A stretch of 64,000 nucleotides of DNA from JBAVVD01 sp049697115 (GCA_049697115.1 JBAVVD010000007.1:1-64000), one strand, 5' to 3'; shown: positions 50,688 to 59,511, numbered from the stretch's first letter. Notes: generated from the letters alone by a model not told the origin. Numbers and translations: made by a program.

Positions 50688-51800
50688 ATGGATATGGACG
50701 AAAAGGAAAGCTACGAAATCCGGGTGGGATTCGGATCCGACAAGGGGCGTGTCCGCTCTGCGAACGAGGACAGGTACAGCGTTTTTATCCCCTATCCCGG
50801 ATCGGAAAAGGAATCGGAATTCCGGGCCGTGCTGGGAGTTGCGGACGGCATGGGCGGCCATAAGGCGGGCGATCTCGCCAGTCAGATGATTACCGACAGA
50901 CTGAACGCCGCGTTTATTCAAGGCGGATACACCTCCTGGTTCGACCGCATGGACGACCTGACTTTGATAATGAAAAATATCGTCCGGGAGATCAATCGGG
51001 AGCTCTACACCCTGTCCAAAAGGGACAACACGCTGGGCGAGATGGGCAGCACGCTGACGTTCGGGATCATCAAGGACTCTATTCTGCATCTGATTCATGT
51101 CGGCGACAGCCGATGCTATTGCCTCAGAAACGGCGAGATGATCCAATTGACCAGAGACCATTCCTGGGTTGCCGACCAGGTGAGCTCGGGCGTCCTGTCC
51201 AAAGAAGAGGCCGTCGGACATCCGCGGAACAATATCCTCACCCAGGCCATCGGTTTTGACCCCAACATTGAGCCTCAGGTTATAAAATGGAAAGTGCAGA
51301 TGGACGACTGGTATCTCTTCTGCAGCGATGGACTCTCCAATCCCGTCGGCGAAAAGGAAATTCTGGAAGTCCTGACGGCCAATGTGAATCCGCAGAGGGC
51401 CTGTGACGCATTGATCAATCTGGCCAATCAAAAAGGGGGAGAGGACAATATCACCGCCGTGATCGCGCATCTGGGCAAGGCTTTGAAGCCGACCAGCCAG
51501 GTCGGGCCGGAGGAAGAAAATCCCGCCCGGCGGAGGAAGATAAAAATCCCCAGGATGGCGCTGGCCGGATTTCTGGGCGTGGTGCTTCTGGCATTTTTCT
51601 TTTTTCTCGGAATCACATATCAAAAACACCGGATCAACGTCACGGTCCAAACGCTGCTTGTCGAAAGCGAAAACTACGCTGAGGCCGGCGACTTCGAGAA
51701 ATCCGTCCTGTTGGCGGAGTCCATCTTGAGACTGGATCCGAAAAATAAACAAGCGCAGGCGCTTGTTGATCACTATAAACCAAAAATATCCATCAAATAA
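50688..51800 (+). CDS. PP2C-type Ser/Thr phosphatase with C-terminal membrane helix
   Basis: The 370-residue protein has all PP2C metal-site motifs: GRVRSANEDRY, VADGMGGHKAGDLAS, MGSTLTFGII, HVGDSRCYCL, LFCSDGLSNPV and KGGEDNITAVI. After a basic linker (RRRKIKIPR) comes a membrane helix MALAGFLGVVLLAFFFFLGI, then a short TPR-like tail (ETVLLAESILRLDPKNKQAQ type) that would be periplasmic. Both kinase and phosphatase therefore have the same topology, cytoplasmic enzyme and periplasmic helical repeats. It begins 1 nt after the kinase stop. Confidence 0.94.
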   Translation: MDMDEKESYEIRVGFGSDKGRVRSANEDRYSVFIPYPGSEKESEFRAVLGVADGMGGHKAGDLASQMITDRLNAAFIQGGYTSWFDRMDDLTLIMKNIVREINRELYTLSKRDNTLGEMGSTLTFGIIKDSILHLIHVGDSRCYCLRNGEMIQLTRDHSWVADQVSSGVLSKEEAVGHPRNNILTQAIGFDPNIEPQVIKWKVQMDDWYLFCSDGLSNPVGEKEILEVLTANVNPQRACDALINLANQKGGEDNITAVIAHLGKALKPTSQVGPEEENPARRRKIKIPRMALAGFLGVVLLAFFFFLGITYQKHRINVTVQTLLVESENYAEAGDFEKSVLLAESILRLDPKNKQAQALVDHYKPKISIK

Positions 51801-51812
51801 GGAGGAAAGGAA

Positions 51813-52334
51813 ATGGGGAGTCAAAAAAATTGTTCCAAAGGGCATGTCCTTGAGGCGTCCTGGAAAATCTGTCCCTACTGCGGCGAAGCCGTGGTCCGGG
51901 CCTCAGATGCAGTTCCGCCGGAACTGAAAAAAACCGTCAGAGAAGACGTGGCCTTTGAACACGAAAAGGCCGAAGAAGCCAGGGCCGCCGAGGCGAAAAA
52001 GACCAAAATCATAAAGGAAAAGTCCCCGGAGATCAAAGCGCTGGCCTGGCTCATTGCGACGGACGGGCCGATGCGCGCCACGACGTACCAGATTATAAAA
52101 GGGAAGACCACGGTCGGAAATACACTGAGCTGCGACATCCAATTCCAGGACGAATATGTGTCCTCCCAGCATGCGAGCTTTCATTTTGACAAGGGCCGAT
52201 ATACCCTCACGGACCTGGACAGCGCCAATGGAACCTATGTGAACGGAAAAAGAGTCACCAAGCGCGGATTGGAAGACGGGGACCGGATCAAAATCGGAGA
52301 GACGACCTATGTCTTTAAATATTTTGCATTTTGA
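51813..52334 (+). CDS. zinc-ribbon/FHA adaptor protein with altered phosphothreonine site
   Basis: The 173-residue cytoplasmic protein has an N-terminal zinc ribbon (CSKGH...CPYC, residues 7-25), an Ala/Glu/Lys-rich helix, and a C-terminal FHA domain (about 78-173) with SSQHASFHF and DSANGTYVNGKRV. The Arg that normally contacts phosphothreonine (IGR) is Asn here: KTTVGNTLSCDI. It may therefore bind differently or act as a structural adaptor. AGGAGGAAAGG precedes the ATG, 12 nt after the PP2C gene. Confidence 0.87.
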   Translation: MGSQKNCSKGHVLEASWKICPYCGEAVVRASDAVPPELKKTVREDVAFEHEKAEEARAAEAKKTKIIKEKSPEIKALAWLIATDGPMRATTYQIIKGKTTVGNTLSCDIQFQDEYVSSQHASFHFDKGRYTLTDLDSANGTYVNGKRVTKRGLEDGDRIKIGETTYVFKYFAF

Positions 52335-52417
52335 GCCGAACCGGACCGAATGCGCCTGAATCAAAATGAATAGAGACGTCGAAAGCAAGGAAAAAATGTG
52401 AGTCAAGGGAGGTTAAT

Positions 52418-53944
52418 ATGAGAAATATAAAGTCCATTTTTATTTATCTTCTGGTCTTTACGCTTTCCTTCCTGCCGCTCTTCTCCAAGGAAAAGAAGTT
52501 GACCGAAGAGCAGATGACGGCTTATCGGACCAAGCCGGCCGTGGTTCTGATCTATTCCGGCCTGTTTATCGAAATCACTTTTGGGAATGGGAACAAAGCC
52601 ACCGTCCCCAATTACGGCTCGGGAAGCGGATTTTTCATCAATCAGGATGGCTACCTGGTGACCAACGGCCACGTCGTTCAGACGTATGTGGAATACACGA
52701 ATGATAAGGCCAAGGCCGCCCAGAAGGTGCTGGATGATTTTGTCATCAACACGATCGTCAATAATTTCAAACAGCAGTACGGCCGCAATCCATCCCCCTC
52801 GGAGCTCGAAAATGCTTACAAAGACTATATGAAAAAAGAGGATCCCCGTTTGACCAACCACGGCCCCATCAATTATGTGATATTGTCCAACAACCAGGAT
52901 TACAATTTTGAGGTCAAAAAATACAGCCCGTCCATTCCCGAAGGAGGGAAGGACATTGCGGTCCTGAAGATCGAAAGGGACAACTGCCCGATTATCATGC
53001 TGGGCGATTCGGCCGACCTGACCATCCAGCAGAGAGTCTTCACCATCGGATATCCGGGAGTGGTCGATCCCAGCCGATTCCCCCTGCTCGGGCCTGAAAA
53101 TACGCTGCGATCAACGATTACCGGTGGAGCCATCACGGCCCTGAAAACCGATTATAAGGGCATGTCCGTTATTCAGCACGATGCCGCCACATCCCCAGGG
53201 AACTCGGGCGGGCCCACAGTGGATTCTCAGGGAAGGGTCGTCGGGGTTCACTCCTATGCGGCCACGGAACAGGCCGGATTCAAGTTTTGCGTTCCCATCA
53301 ATACGGCCAAAGAATTCATCCGCGAAACCGGAGTGGAAATCAATCAGCCTTCGGAATTCACCAAAATTTTCAATGAATTAATGGATGCGGTATGGTCTGA
53401 AAAATGGTTTGATGCGCAGTCCAAGGTCGCCATCGCATTAACTTACATGGAAAACCAGCCGGATTTGAAGAAGCTCCAGCAAACCATTCAAATGGAAATC
53501 AGCCAGATGGGCGTTATCGCCAAAATCTGGATGAAGTATAAGGTCCTTGTCATACTGGTGGTCGTGCTGGTGCTTGTCCTCGTGGGTATATCTGTGCGCA
53601 GAAAAAAGGTGTCTCTCCCGTCTCCCGCAATCAAACGGGAAAAAAAGGGCGCCTATCTGCTCGGCCAATCCGGACCGCTCATGGGAAACAAATTTCCTGT
53701 GGGTAAAGGCAGCGTTCGCATCGGACGGGATTCCGCCCGGTGCCAGATTGTTTTAACCGATGAGACGGTATCGCGGGAGCATGCGGTCGTGGAGCCCACT
53801 CCGGACGGAAAGGCCGTCCGCATTAGGGGATTGAGCGGAACGAATCCCACCTATGTGAATGACCGCGCCATAACCGAGGCCGAACTCAAAGAGGGAGACC
53901 AGGTCAGAATAGGAAAAACGATTTTCCTGTTCAAAAAAGAATAA
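52418..53944 (+). CDS. trypsin-like serine protease with transmembrane helix and cytoplasmic FHA domain
   Basis: The 508-residue protein has a signal peptide (FIYLLVFTLSFLPLFS), then an HtrA-type protease domain (about 40-310) with catalytic His in VTNGHVVQ, Asp in GGKDIAVLKI and Ser in AATSPGNSGGP. A helical segment leads to one membrane helix (VLVILVVVLVLVLVGISV, about 380-398). The C-terminal FHA domain (about 420-508) keeps the binding Arg in VRIGRDSARCQI and has SREHAVV. Protease outside, phosphothreonine reader inside, is an uncommon combination that would let kinase signalling control, or read out, periplasmic proteolysis. PDZ domains are absent. Confidence 0.92.
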   Translation: MRNIKSIFIYLLVFTLSFLPLFSKEKKLTEEQMTAYRTKPAVVLIYSGLFIEITFGNGNKATVPNYGSGSGFFINQDGYLVTNGHVVQTYVEYTNDKAKAAQKVLDDFVINTIVNNFKQQYGRNPSPSELENAYKDYMKKEDPRLTNHGPINYVILSNNQDYNFEVKKYSPSIPEGGKDIAVLKIERDNCPIIMLGDSADLTIQQRVFTIGYPGVVDPSRFPLLGPENTLRSTITGGAITALKTDYKGMSVIQHDAATSPGNSGGPTVDSQGRVVGVHSYAATEQAGFKFCVPINTAKEFIRETGVEINQPSEFTKIFNELMDAVWSEKWFDAQSKVAIALTYMENQPDLKKLQQTIQMEISQMGVIAKIWMKYKVLVILVVVLVLVLVGISVRRKKVSLPSPAIKREKKGAYLLGQSGPLMGNKFPVGKGSVRIGRDSARCQIVLTDETVSREHAVVEPTPDGKAVRIRGLSGTNPTYVNDRAITEAELKEGDQVRIGKTIFLFKKE

Positions 53945-53977
53945 ATCAAAAAAGAATAAGCGCCGGATAATTTCTGT

Positions 53978-54691
53978 ATGTCTTCACAGAAGCCGAAAGA
54001 GAAATCCGTACTATTGCGGCTGCTTTTCAGCAGCTTTTTGAAATTGATTCTAGGAATCGCGGTGATGGGAGCGCTCATTTTCTTCCCTGCCGGCACTCTG
54101 AGATGGGGAAAGGCCTGGACGCTGCTCCTGGTCTTTCTGGGCTGCCTTTTTGTCAATCTGTCCGTCTTAATGCGGAAAAATCCGGATTTGATCAGAGAGC
54201 GTATAAAATTGCGCCAAAAGTCCAAGAGATGGGATATAGTGATTACTTCCATTATCGGGGTGTTCGCTTTATCCCTGTTTCCTCTGGCCGGGCTGGACTA
54301 TCGCTTCGGCTGGTCACCCCGCGTGACCGTTTCCCTGGTGATCGCGGCGTTGGTGATTCTCGTCCTCGGAGACCTGATATTTCTCTGGTCCATGACTGTT
54401 AACAAGTTTTTCTCGAAGCATGTTCATATTCAGAAAGAAAAGGGCCACTCGGTCGTCACAGAGGGGCCCTATCAATTTGTCCGTCATCCGGGGTATGTGG
54501 GGTGGATTCTGATGGTGGGTCCGATACCGGTCGCTCTCGGATCTCTGTGGGCGCTCATTCCTGGCGGGCTGTCCGTTCTGATCCTGGTCATCCGGACGGC
54601 TCTCGAAGATAAAACCCTGCAGAAGGAGCTCGAAGGCTATGCCGAATACGCCAGGCGTGTCCGCTACAGGCTTTTGCCCGGCATCTGGTGA
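53978..54691 (+). CDS. isoprenylcysteine carboxyl methyltransferase-family membrane protein
   Basis: The 237-residue protein has five membrane helices. The conserved C-terminal SAM-binding region of the ICMT/PEMT family is TEGPYQFVRHPGYVGWILM, then EDKTLQKELEGYAEYARRVR and YRLLPGIW. Bacterial members methylate lipids or small isoprenoid compounds; the substrate is not deducible. It begins 33 nt after the protease gene in the same direction, and a cupin gene follows, but no functional link to the signalling module is evident. Confidence 0.88.
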   Translation: MSSQKPKEKSVLLRLLFSSFLKLILGIAVMGALIFFPAGTLRWGKAWTLLLVFLGCLFVNLSVLMRKNPDLIRERIKLRQKSKRWDIVITSIIGVFALSLFPLAGLDYRFGWSPRVTVSLVIAALVILVLGDLIFLWSMTVNKFFSKHVHIQKEKGHSVVTEGPYQFVRHPGYVGWILMVGPIPVALGSLWALIPGGLSVLILVIRTALEDKTLQKELEGYAEYARRVRYRLLPGIW

Positions 54692-54724
54692 TTTGCCCGG
54701 CCGCAGACAAAGAAAGGAGAGGCT

Positions 54725-55057
54725 ATGAAAATTGAGAATGTCCCATTCACTTTGACGGATTGGAGTCAAATCAGCGCTGACGCGCACAAAGGGGAGACAG
54801 GAACTTCCTTCTGGAAGACCTTCGAAGGAGGAAATATCCGAGTGCGCATTGTGGAGTATTCGCCCGGTTATCAGGCGGACCACTGGTGCGGCCGCGGCCA
54901 TGTGCTCCTGGTCCTGGAAGGAGAGCTCTCCATCCGGCTCAAGGACGGCCGGGAATTCACGCTTTCCGCTGGAACCAGCTTCCAGGCGGCCGATGACGAC
55001 GAAAATCCCCATCTGGGCTTTACCGAAAAAGGCGCCCGAGTCTTCATCGTGGATTAA
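54725..55057 (+). CDS. DHCW-motif cupin protein
   Basis: The 110-residue single-domain cupin has the first cupin motif as PGYQADHWCGRGHVLLVLEG, with D-H-W-C at about residue 49, and later DGREFTLSAGTSFQAADDDE. Such proteins form beta-barrels that usually bind a divalent metal; the biochemical role is not known. AAAGGAGAGGCT stands before the ATG. It follows the methyltransferase by 33 nt. Confidence 0.85.
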   Translation: MKIENVPFTLTDWSQISADAHKGETGTSFWKTFEGGNIRVRIVEYSPGYQADHWCGRGHVLLVLEGELSIRLKDGREFTLSAGTSFQAADDDENPHLGFTEKGARVFIVD

Positions 55058-55214
55058 AGGGGACGCCATTCATATTGAGACATATTCAATGGAATGCATT
55101 CCTATTCCGGCGTAAGGATCGAGACCTCAGGGCGTTTGTCCGCGTGTCCCGACAGCCCAAATTAGACTATAATGTATCGTCAGGACATTTGAATTCAATT
55201 TGCAGGAGGAATTC

Positions 55215-56000
55215 ATGCGCTACCCTCTTTATCAGGTCGATGCGTTTACGGACAAACTTTTTTCAGGCAATCCCGCCGCGGTCTGTCCGCTGGAAAAGTG
55301 GCTGGACAGCGGCCTGATGCAGAATATTGCGGCCGAGAACAATCTTTCGGAGACGGCGTTCTTCGTCAAAGAAGGGGACCACTACCATATCCGCTGGATG
55401 ACTCCCACCAGTGAAGTGAATCTCTGCGGGCACGCCACTCTGGCTTCCGCCTTTGTGATATTCAATCATATTGAAAAAGGGCTGGAGAAAATTGTGTTTC
55501 ATTCCAGAAGCGGCGAGCTGATTGTGACCCGGGAGGGTGATTTAATGAGCCTGGACTTTCCGGCCAATAAGCCCGTGCCCCAAAAGCCGCCGGAAGCTCT
55601 GTTGAAGGCTTTTCCCGTCAGACCGCAGGAAGTCCTGTTCAAACGGACATACCTGGTGGTCTTCAGCTCTGAGGACGAGATTAAGGCCATGAAGCCCGAT
55701 ATAAAGAAATTTCTTGAAGTGGAAACCCATGGAGTAATCATCACCGCGCGGGGGAAATCGGTGGATTTTGTCTCCCGCTTCTTTGCTCCGGACGTCGGCA
55801 TTGATGAAGACCCAGTCACCGGATATGCCCATACGCTGCTCATTCCTTACTGGGCGGAAAAGTTGAACAAAACGAAGCTCCAAGCTCTTCAGCTCTCACG
55901 GCGCGGCGGGGAGCTGTTCTGCGTGCATGCTGGGAACCGCGTGCAGATTTCCGGGAAAGCCGTGCTGTATCTGAAGGGAGAGATTGAACTCGAAGGCTAG
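55215..56000 (+). CDS. PhzF-family isomerase-like protein
   Basis: The 261-residue protein is of the PhzF/diaminopimelate epimerase-fold family. Signatures are YQVDAFTDKLFSGNPAAVCP at the N-terminus, ENNLSETAFFV with the catalytic Glu, LCGHATLASAFVIFN and DPVTGYAHTLLIPYWAEKL. The start at 55215 is preferred as AGGAGG lies 7 nt before it. The substrate is unknown; phenazine genes are absent. Its 3' half has been duplicated at 58843-59273. Confidence 0.92.
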   Translation: MRYPLYQVDAFTDKLFSGNPAAVCPLEKWLDSGLMQNIAAENNLSETAFFVKEGDHYHIRWMTPTSEVNLCGHATLASAFVIFNHIEKGLEKIVFHSRSGELIVTREGDLMSLDFPANKPVPQKPPEALLKAFPVRPQEVLFKRTYLVVFSSEDEIKAMKPDIKKFLEVETHGVIITARGKSVDFVSRFFAPDVGIDEDPVTGYAHTLLIPYWAEKLNKTKLQALQLSRRGGELFCVHAGNRVQISGKAVLYLKGEIELEG

Positions 56001-56023
56001 CGGCATCGGCTCCGCGTCGGATC
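55598..56023 (+). repeat. direct repeat A: 3' half of the phzF-like gene
   Basis: These 426 nt recur at 58843-59273, differing by scattered substitutions and one insertion of about 6 nt (GGCTAG duplicated) beyond the stop. Homology starts inside the gene at TCTGTTGAAGGC and ends about 23 nt after the stop codon. Confidence 0.9.
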
Positions 56024-56233
56024 GCTTCGCAAGAGTTTCTGATGGCCGCCGAGACCTCGGCTGAGTGTTTTTCATGATCCTTTCTTTTTTCTTTAATCAG
56101 GGGAAGAGGCCTATCGGATTTTAGTTGCTTTTATAATTCCCATAGACTTTTTAGCCCACCTTCCGCAATTTTTTGCTCAAAGTTGACATCCATGCCCATT
56201 ATTTTTCATTCATGACGATGGGAGAAGGCAAAA

Positions 56234-56707
56234 TTGGCGCATGAATGCCCATTCAGCCAGCTCAGCAGAAAACGAATTTCTTATTTTTTAACCAGCACAG
56301 CAAAAAAGGTATTTATTATCCCTTGTAAAGAGCTTGAAAAGGATATCGACGTGCTTGTCGATCCCAGCCGGCCTAACAGCGTGAAAATCGTGCGAGCCTT
56401 GAACGATTTCGGATTCAAGAGCCTCAAGCTCAACAAAAAAGACTTCAGAGTTCGGAAACGGATCATCCAGCTCGGCTATGAGCCTCTCCGTGTCGATTTG
56501 CTGACAGTGTTGGAAGGACTCGCCTTCAATCGGGCCTGAACCGGAAAAAGCCTGGGCTATTTCGGACGAGTACGCATGAATTTCATCGGCCTTGCCGACC
56601 TCATCAGGCTAAAAAGTCGCTCGGGCCGGGCCCAGGATATGGCCGACCTTGAACTATTGCTTAAAGCCAGGCAGAAGAAACAGACGAAATCCAAGAAAAA
56701 CTCTTGA
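56234..56707 (+). pseudogene. degraded nucleotidyltransferase-type gene
   Basis: Frame from about 56330 encodes ELEKDIDVLVDPSRPNSVKI then RALNDFGFKSLKLN and LRVDLLTVLEGLAFNRA, typical of nucleotidyltransferase (NTP_transf_5/DUF6036-like) proteins encoded near toxin or mobile loci. An in-frame TGA at 56537-56539 interrupts it, after which the same frame continues RMNFIGLADLIRLKSRSGRA and MADLELLLKARQ to 56707. Relatives, as I recall them, have Trp at the TGA position. The N-terminus is also scrambled: the expected GGYAV motif is missing. Not functional. Confidence 0.7.
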
Positions 56708-56943
56708 AAAAGCCCATTTCCGGCCGGCTGGAACCCGCTCCCGGTCTCTGTCTTATGACGTCGGTTCGTCCCGAGATCTTCGCCATCCCCTCGAAACTAG
56801 AGCGCTTTGTAAAAGCTGCAGGTCAGTACGAATCTTGGAGGCGCCCCCGTCCAATACAATCCCCGATCTTTTGGTGCTGGAGGGGTGAGAAAAAACTACT
56901 CCGCACTATTGACAATCGTCTTCTAATGGGCGTCCCTGATTTG

Positions 56944-58656
56944 CTAGTTTTCAGGAGGAGATGACTCCTCATGCTTTGTGAGCAGATAGAAGCCATCTTC
57001 AAGTTGAACGATTGCCTTTCCCGGCTCCTTAAAGGCAACAACGTCACCCAGATTGATCGAGCGATTCTCCTCGGCTACAAATTCGGGAGGAAGTTCGAAT
57101 TGCAGCTTTGTTGTGTTGTAAGGCAGAAATAGCCGGGCTGCAAGTAACTTCAAGCCGAGTTTAGTGAAGTCAATTTCCTGTTCATTGCTTAGGCGCGTCT
57201 CAAAAAATACTCCTGGAATATATCCTAAGCTAGAACGAAACCAGCCAAATTCACCGATCAACATCTTCTCAGTGAGATTGGATACTTGCTCTCCATCGAA
57301 ACAAAAGAGATCCCGCCGCACTCGGCAGTAATAGGTTACACCACTACTCTCCACCCTGGAACCAGCTTGTGAGCTGAGTGTAACTGTGAAGAGAATCAGA
57401 GGCGGATCCGCTCGGAGGAATGCGATTCTGCGTACTGAAAAATCATCATGCTTGCTCTGGATCAAAGACTTGTCAAAGATCTTACTAAATATTCCATTCC
57501 GAAAGAGAAGTAGAATGTCCTTAGATCCCTTTAAAAACTTAAACCTTGAGATGTCCACTACAAACGTGTCATCGTCAAATACAGCAAAATCCACAATGTC
57601 TGAAATTTTTTCTTTGGGATCTGTAGGATCCTGCTGCTCAAAGGCAAGAATCATTTCTGCTTTTTCTTGGGTCAGACGGAATAATCCTCCTTTGTAAGGG
57701 GCTCCTGTGACTGATAATATAGCAAGAATTGCATTTGAAGATATCCATGGTTCTATCACGTCTATGTAAAGAGTTGGTTCTCCTACTATGTAAGTGCGCT
57801 TCGAGGAAAAGTACAGACCGTCAATTTGCACCCCGGGCATACCGGGCAGCGGATCACCCGCCATCCAAGATTGGGTGAACTCCGTTCCGTCATAGAAAAC
57901 CCAGCCTTCAGTTTTTCGTGAATTCTTTGTCGTGAAATAGATCAACACTTTGCCGTCAGGGCTCACACTTAAAACGCGGGCATTGTTTACCTGGTAATGT
58001 TCGCCGCGCAACGTCAGTTCGTCATTTCCGCCCAGAATTTTGGCTAAGGACTCCCCGTTCCATGCAAATACTCGATATTTGCTCCCGAGGCCGACCCCAG
58101 ATTCACAGGAGAGGTACAACAGGTCTTTCCCAATATGGATTGGCGTCTGATTCCGGGCAGGATTACTCCACCCTGGTGGAGTGTTGTACCGGTATAGATT
58201 TATTTTTTCCGGTTTTACCCCCTCCCTTGCTAGCATATAAGTTGATGTACGCTTTTCTCCCTGCATCAGCACAGTGCGGAGCTGACTATTCTTTAAAGAA
58301 AAGAGACCCCATTCTTCTTTTTTCTTTCCAGGAAGGCTTATTTGTGCCCAAAACACCAACACTCCAGATTCCAGCCAGAAAGTCTGGTCAAACGCTCTAA
58401 AACGCGCCCCCGGCATATCCGGAACCTCAGTGTCCTTAAGAAGCAAGGGAGCCTGTTGCCACTTGCCAGGGATTATCTGTGAAGGCGCCAGCAACTCCTG
58501 TTTTTGGGAAGATGACGGTACCGGCTGTTTTGCAATATCAATCTCATCTCCTTCTTGATCAATTGCATAGGACAAGTTTGTTATAATTAATGACCAGCCA
58601 AGCAATAAAAACAAAACCACTGAATAAATACTAAGAACTTTTTTAAATGCCATCAT
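56944..58656 (-). CDS. secreted protein of unknown function
   Basis: The 570-residue protein has a signal peptide (VLSIYSVVLFLLLGWSLIIT). The mature part is beta-rich with repeated patterns such as VLVFWAQISLPGKKKEEWGL, KVLIYFTTKNSRKTEGWVFY and AILAILSVTGAPYKGGLFRL, suggesting a beta-propeller-like fold of report-type blades (LFxLxxG). No family is recognised. GAAGGAAA lies before the ATGATG start. It sits alone inside the segment between the two phzF copies. The stretch from 56708 up to its stop codon holds no other gene. Confidence 0.7.
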   Translation of the reverse strand: MMAFKKVLSIYSVVLFLLLGWSLIITNLSYAIDQEGDEIDIAKQPVPSSSQKQELLAPSQIIPGKWQQAPLLLKDTEVPDMPGARFRAFDQTFWLESGVLVFWAQISLPGKKKEEWGLFSLKNSQLRTVLMQGEKRTSTYMLAREGVKPEKINLYRYNTPPGWSNPARNQTPIHIGKDLLYLSCESGVGLGSKYRVFAWNGESLAKILGGNDELTLRGEHYQVNNARVLSVSPDGKVLIYFTTKNSRKTEGWVFYDGTEFTQSWMAGDPLPGMPGVQIDGLYFSSKRTYIVGEPTLYIDVIEPWISSNAILAILSVTGAPYKGGLFRLTQEKAEMILAFEQQDPTDPKEKISDIVDFAVFDDDTFVVDISRFKFLKGSKDILLLFRNGIFSKIFDKSLIQSKHDDFSVRRIAFLRADPPLILFTVTLSSQAGSRVESSGVTYYCRVRRDLFCFDGEQVSNLTEKMLIGEFGWFRSSLGYIPGVFFETRLSNEQEIDFTKLGLKLLAARLFLPYNTTKLQFELPPEFVAEENRSINLGDVVAFKEPGKAIVQLEDGFYLLTKHEESSPPEN

Positions 58657-58842
58657 TTCCTTCTTTTAAATAACTAATAGGAAAATCTATTTTCCACTTT
58701 TTTTATTATTATTTAACAATCAATTTGCAAAGTCAACTGGACCTCACCCAAAAACTGGTCTGAGGTGGACCCATTGACTGGACAGTTCAGGGGCTCTCTG
58801 AAGGTGCAATAAGAGCCCGCCTGTCGTGACCATTTTATCCAT

Positions 58843-59273
58843 TCTGTTGAAGGCTTTTCCCGTCGGGCCGCAGGAGGTCCTGTTCAAACGGACGTACCTG
58901 GTGGTCTTCGGCTCTGAGGACGAGATTAAAGCCATGAAACCCGACATCAAGAAATTTCTTGAAGTGGAGACCTTTGGAGTGATCATCACCGCGCGGGGAA
59001 AATCAGTGGATTTTGTATCGCGCTTCTTTGCTCCGAACGTCGGCATTGATGAAGATCCGGTCACCGGCTACGCCCACACGCTGCTCATTCCTTACTGGGC
59101 GGAAAAGCTGAACAAAACGAAGCTCCACGCTCTTCAGCTCTCACGGCGCGGCGGGGAGCTGTTCTGCGTGCATGCTGGGAACCGCGTGCAGATTTCCGGA
59201 AAGGCCGTGCTGTATCTGAAAGGCGAGATTGAACTTGAAGGCTAGGGCTAGCGGCATCGGCTCTGCGCCGGAT
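58843..59273 (+). pseudogene. direct repeat B: truncated second copy of the phzF-like gene
   Basis: Bases 58843-59245 encode 133 residues nearly identical to the C-terminal half of the protein at 55215 (LLKAFPVGPQEVLFKRTYLV onward to KGEIELEG). The N-terminal half with the catalytic Glu and CGHATL motif is missing. The upstream 58744-58842 carries an unrelated sequence with ACCTCA/TGAGGT arms, perhaps an insertion-sequence end. No ribosome-binding site is evident. A duplication product without function. Confidence 0.85.
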
Positions 59274-59331
59274 CTCTGATCCAACCGTGAAATTTTTAGA
59301 TATTTGATCCATTTCCGGGCGCGTTTATTGA

Positions 59332-59511
59332 TTCTTCCTTCCCGATGTGTCGGGAATCTACCGTCCTCGCCATCCGGAACGTACAGTCCTCTACCGGGTG
59401 CTCTTCCATTCGTTCGACAGGTTCCTGGCCGAATATGAGGAGCGTTTCGAGCGGACCTACGGTTTCCTCCGGCCGGTCATCAAGGAGATGGTGGAGCGCT
59501 ATTTGGACTGA
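59332..59511 (+). pseudogene. N-terminal fragment of an IS91-like transposase
   Basis: The frame open from 59332 reads FLPDVSGIYRPRHPERTVLY, then RVLFHSFDRFLAEYEERFER and VIKEMVERYLD before a TGA at 59509. The YRPRxPExTVLYRVL...YLD pattern is the start of IS91-family transposases, just before their zinc-binding cysteines, as I recall the family. The zinc finger and catalytic parts are gone. It lies about 60 nt after the duplicated phzF fragment. The rest of the gap up to 59603 shows no gene. Confidence 0.6.

Noticed and set aside
50589..51845. Long open frame on the minus strand (about 418 codons) opposite the PP2C gene
   Set aside because: The plus strand carries all PP2C motifs; the minus reading has no recognisable domains and no ribosome-binding site. 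It is a GC-driven shadow.
56234..56707. TGA read as tryptophan or selenocysteine
   Set aside because: TGA ends many intact genes here, no SECIS-like hairpin is evident, and the N-terminus of the same gene is independently damaged.
56704..56964. Open frame of 86 codons after the nucleotidyltransferase remnant
   Set aside because: No ribosome-binding site, low-complexity basic sequence, and overlap with the 3' end of the convergent secreted-protein gene.
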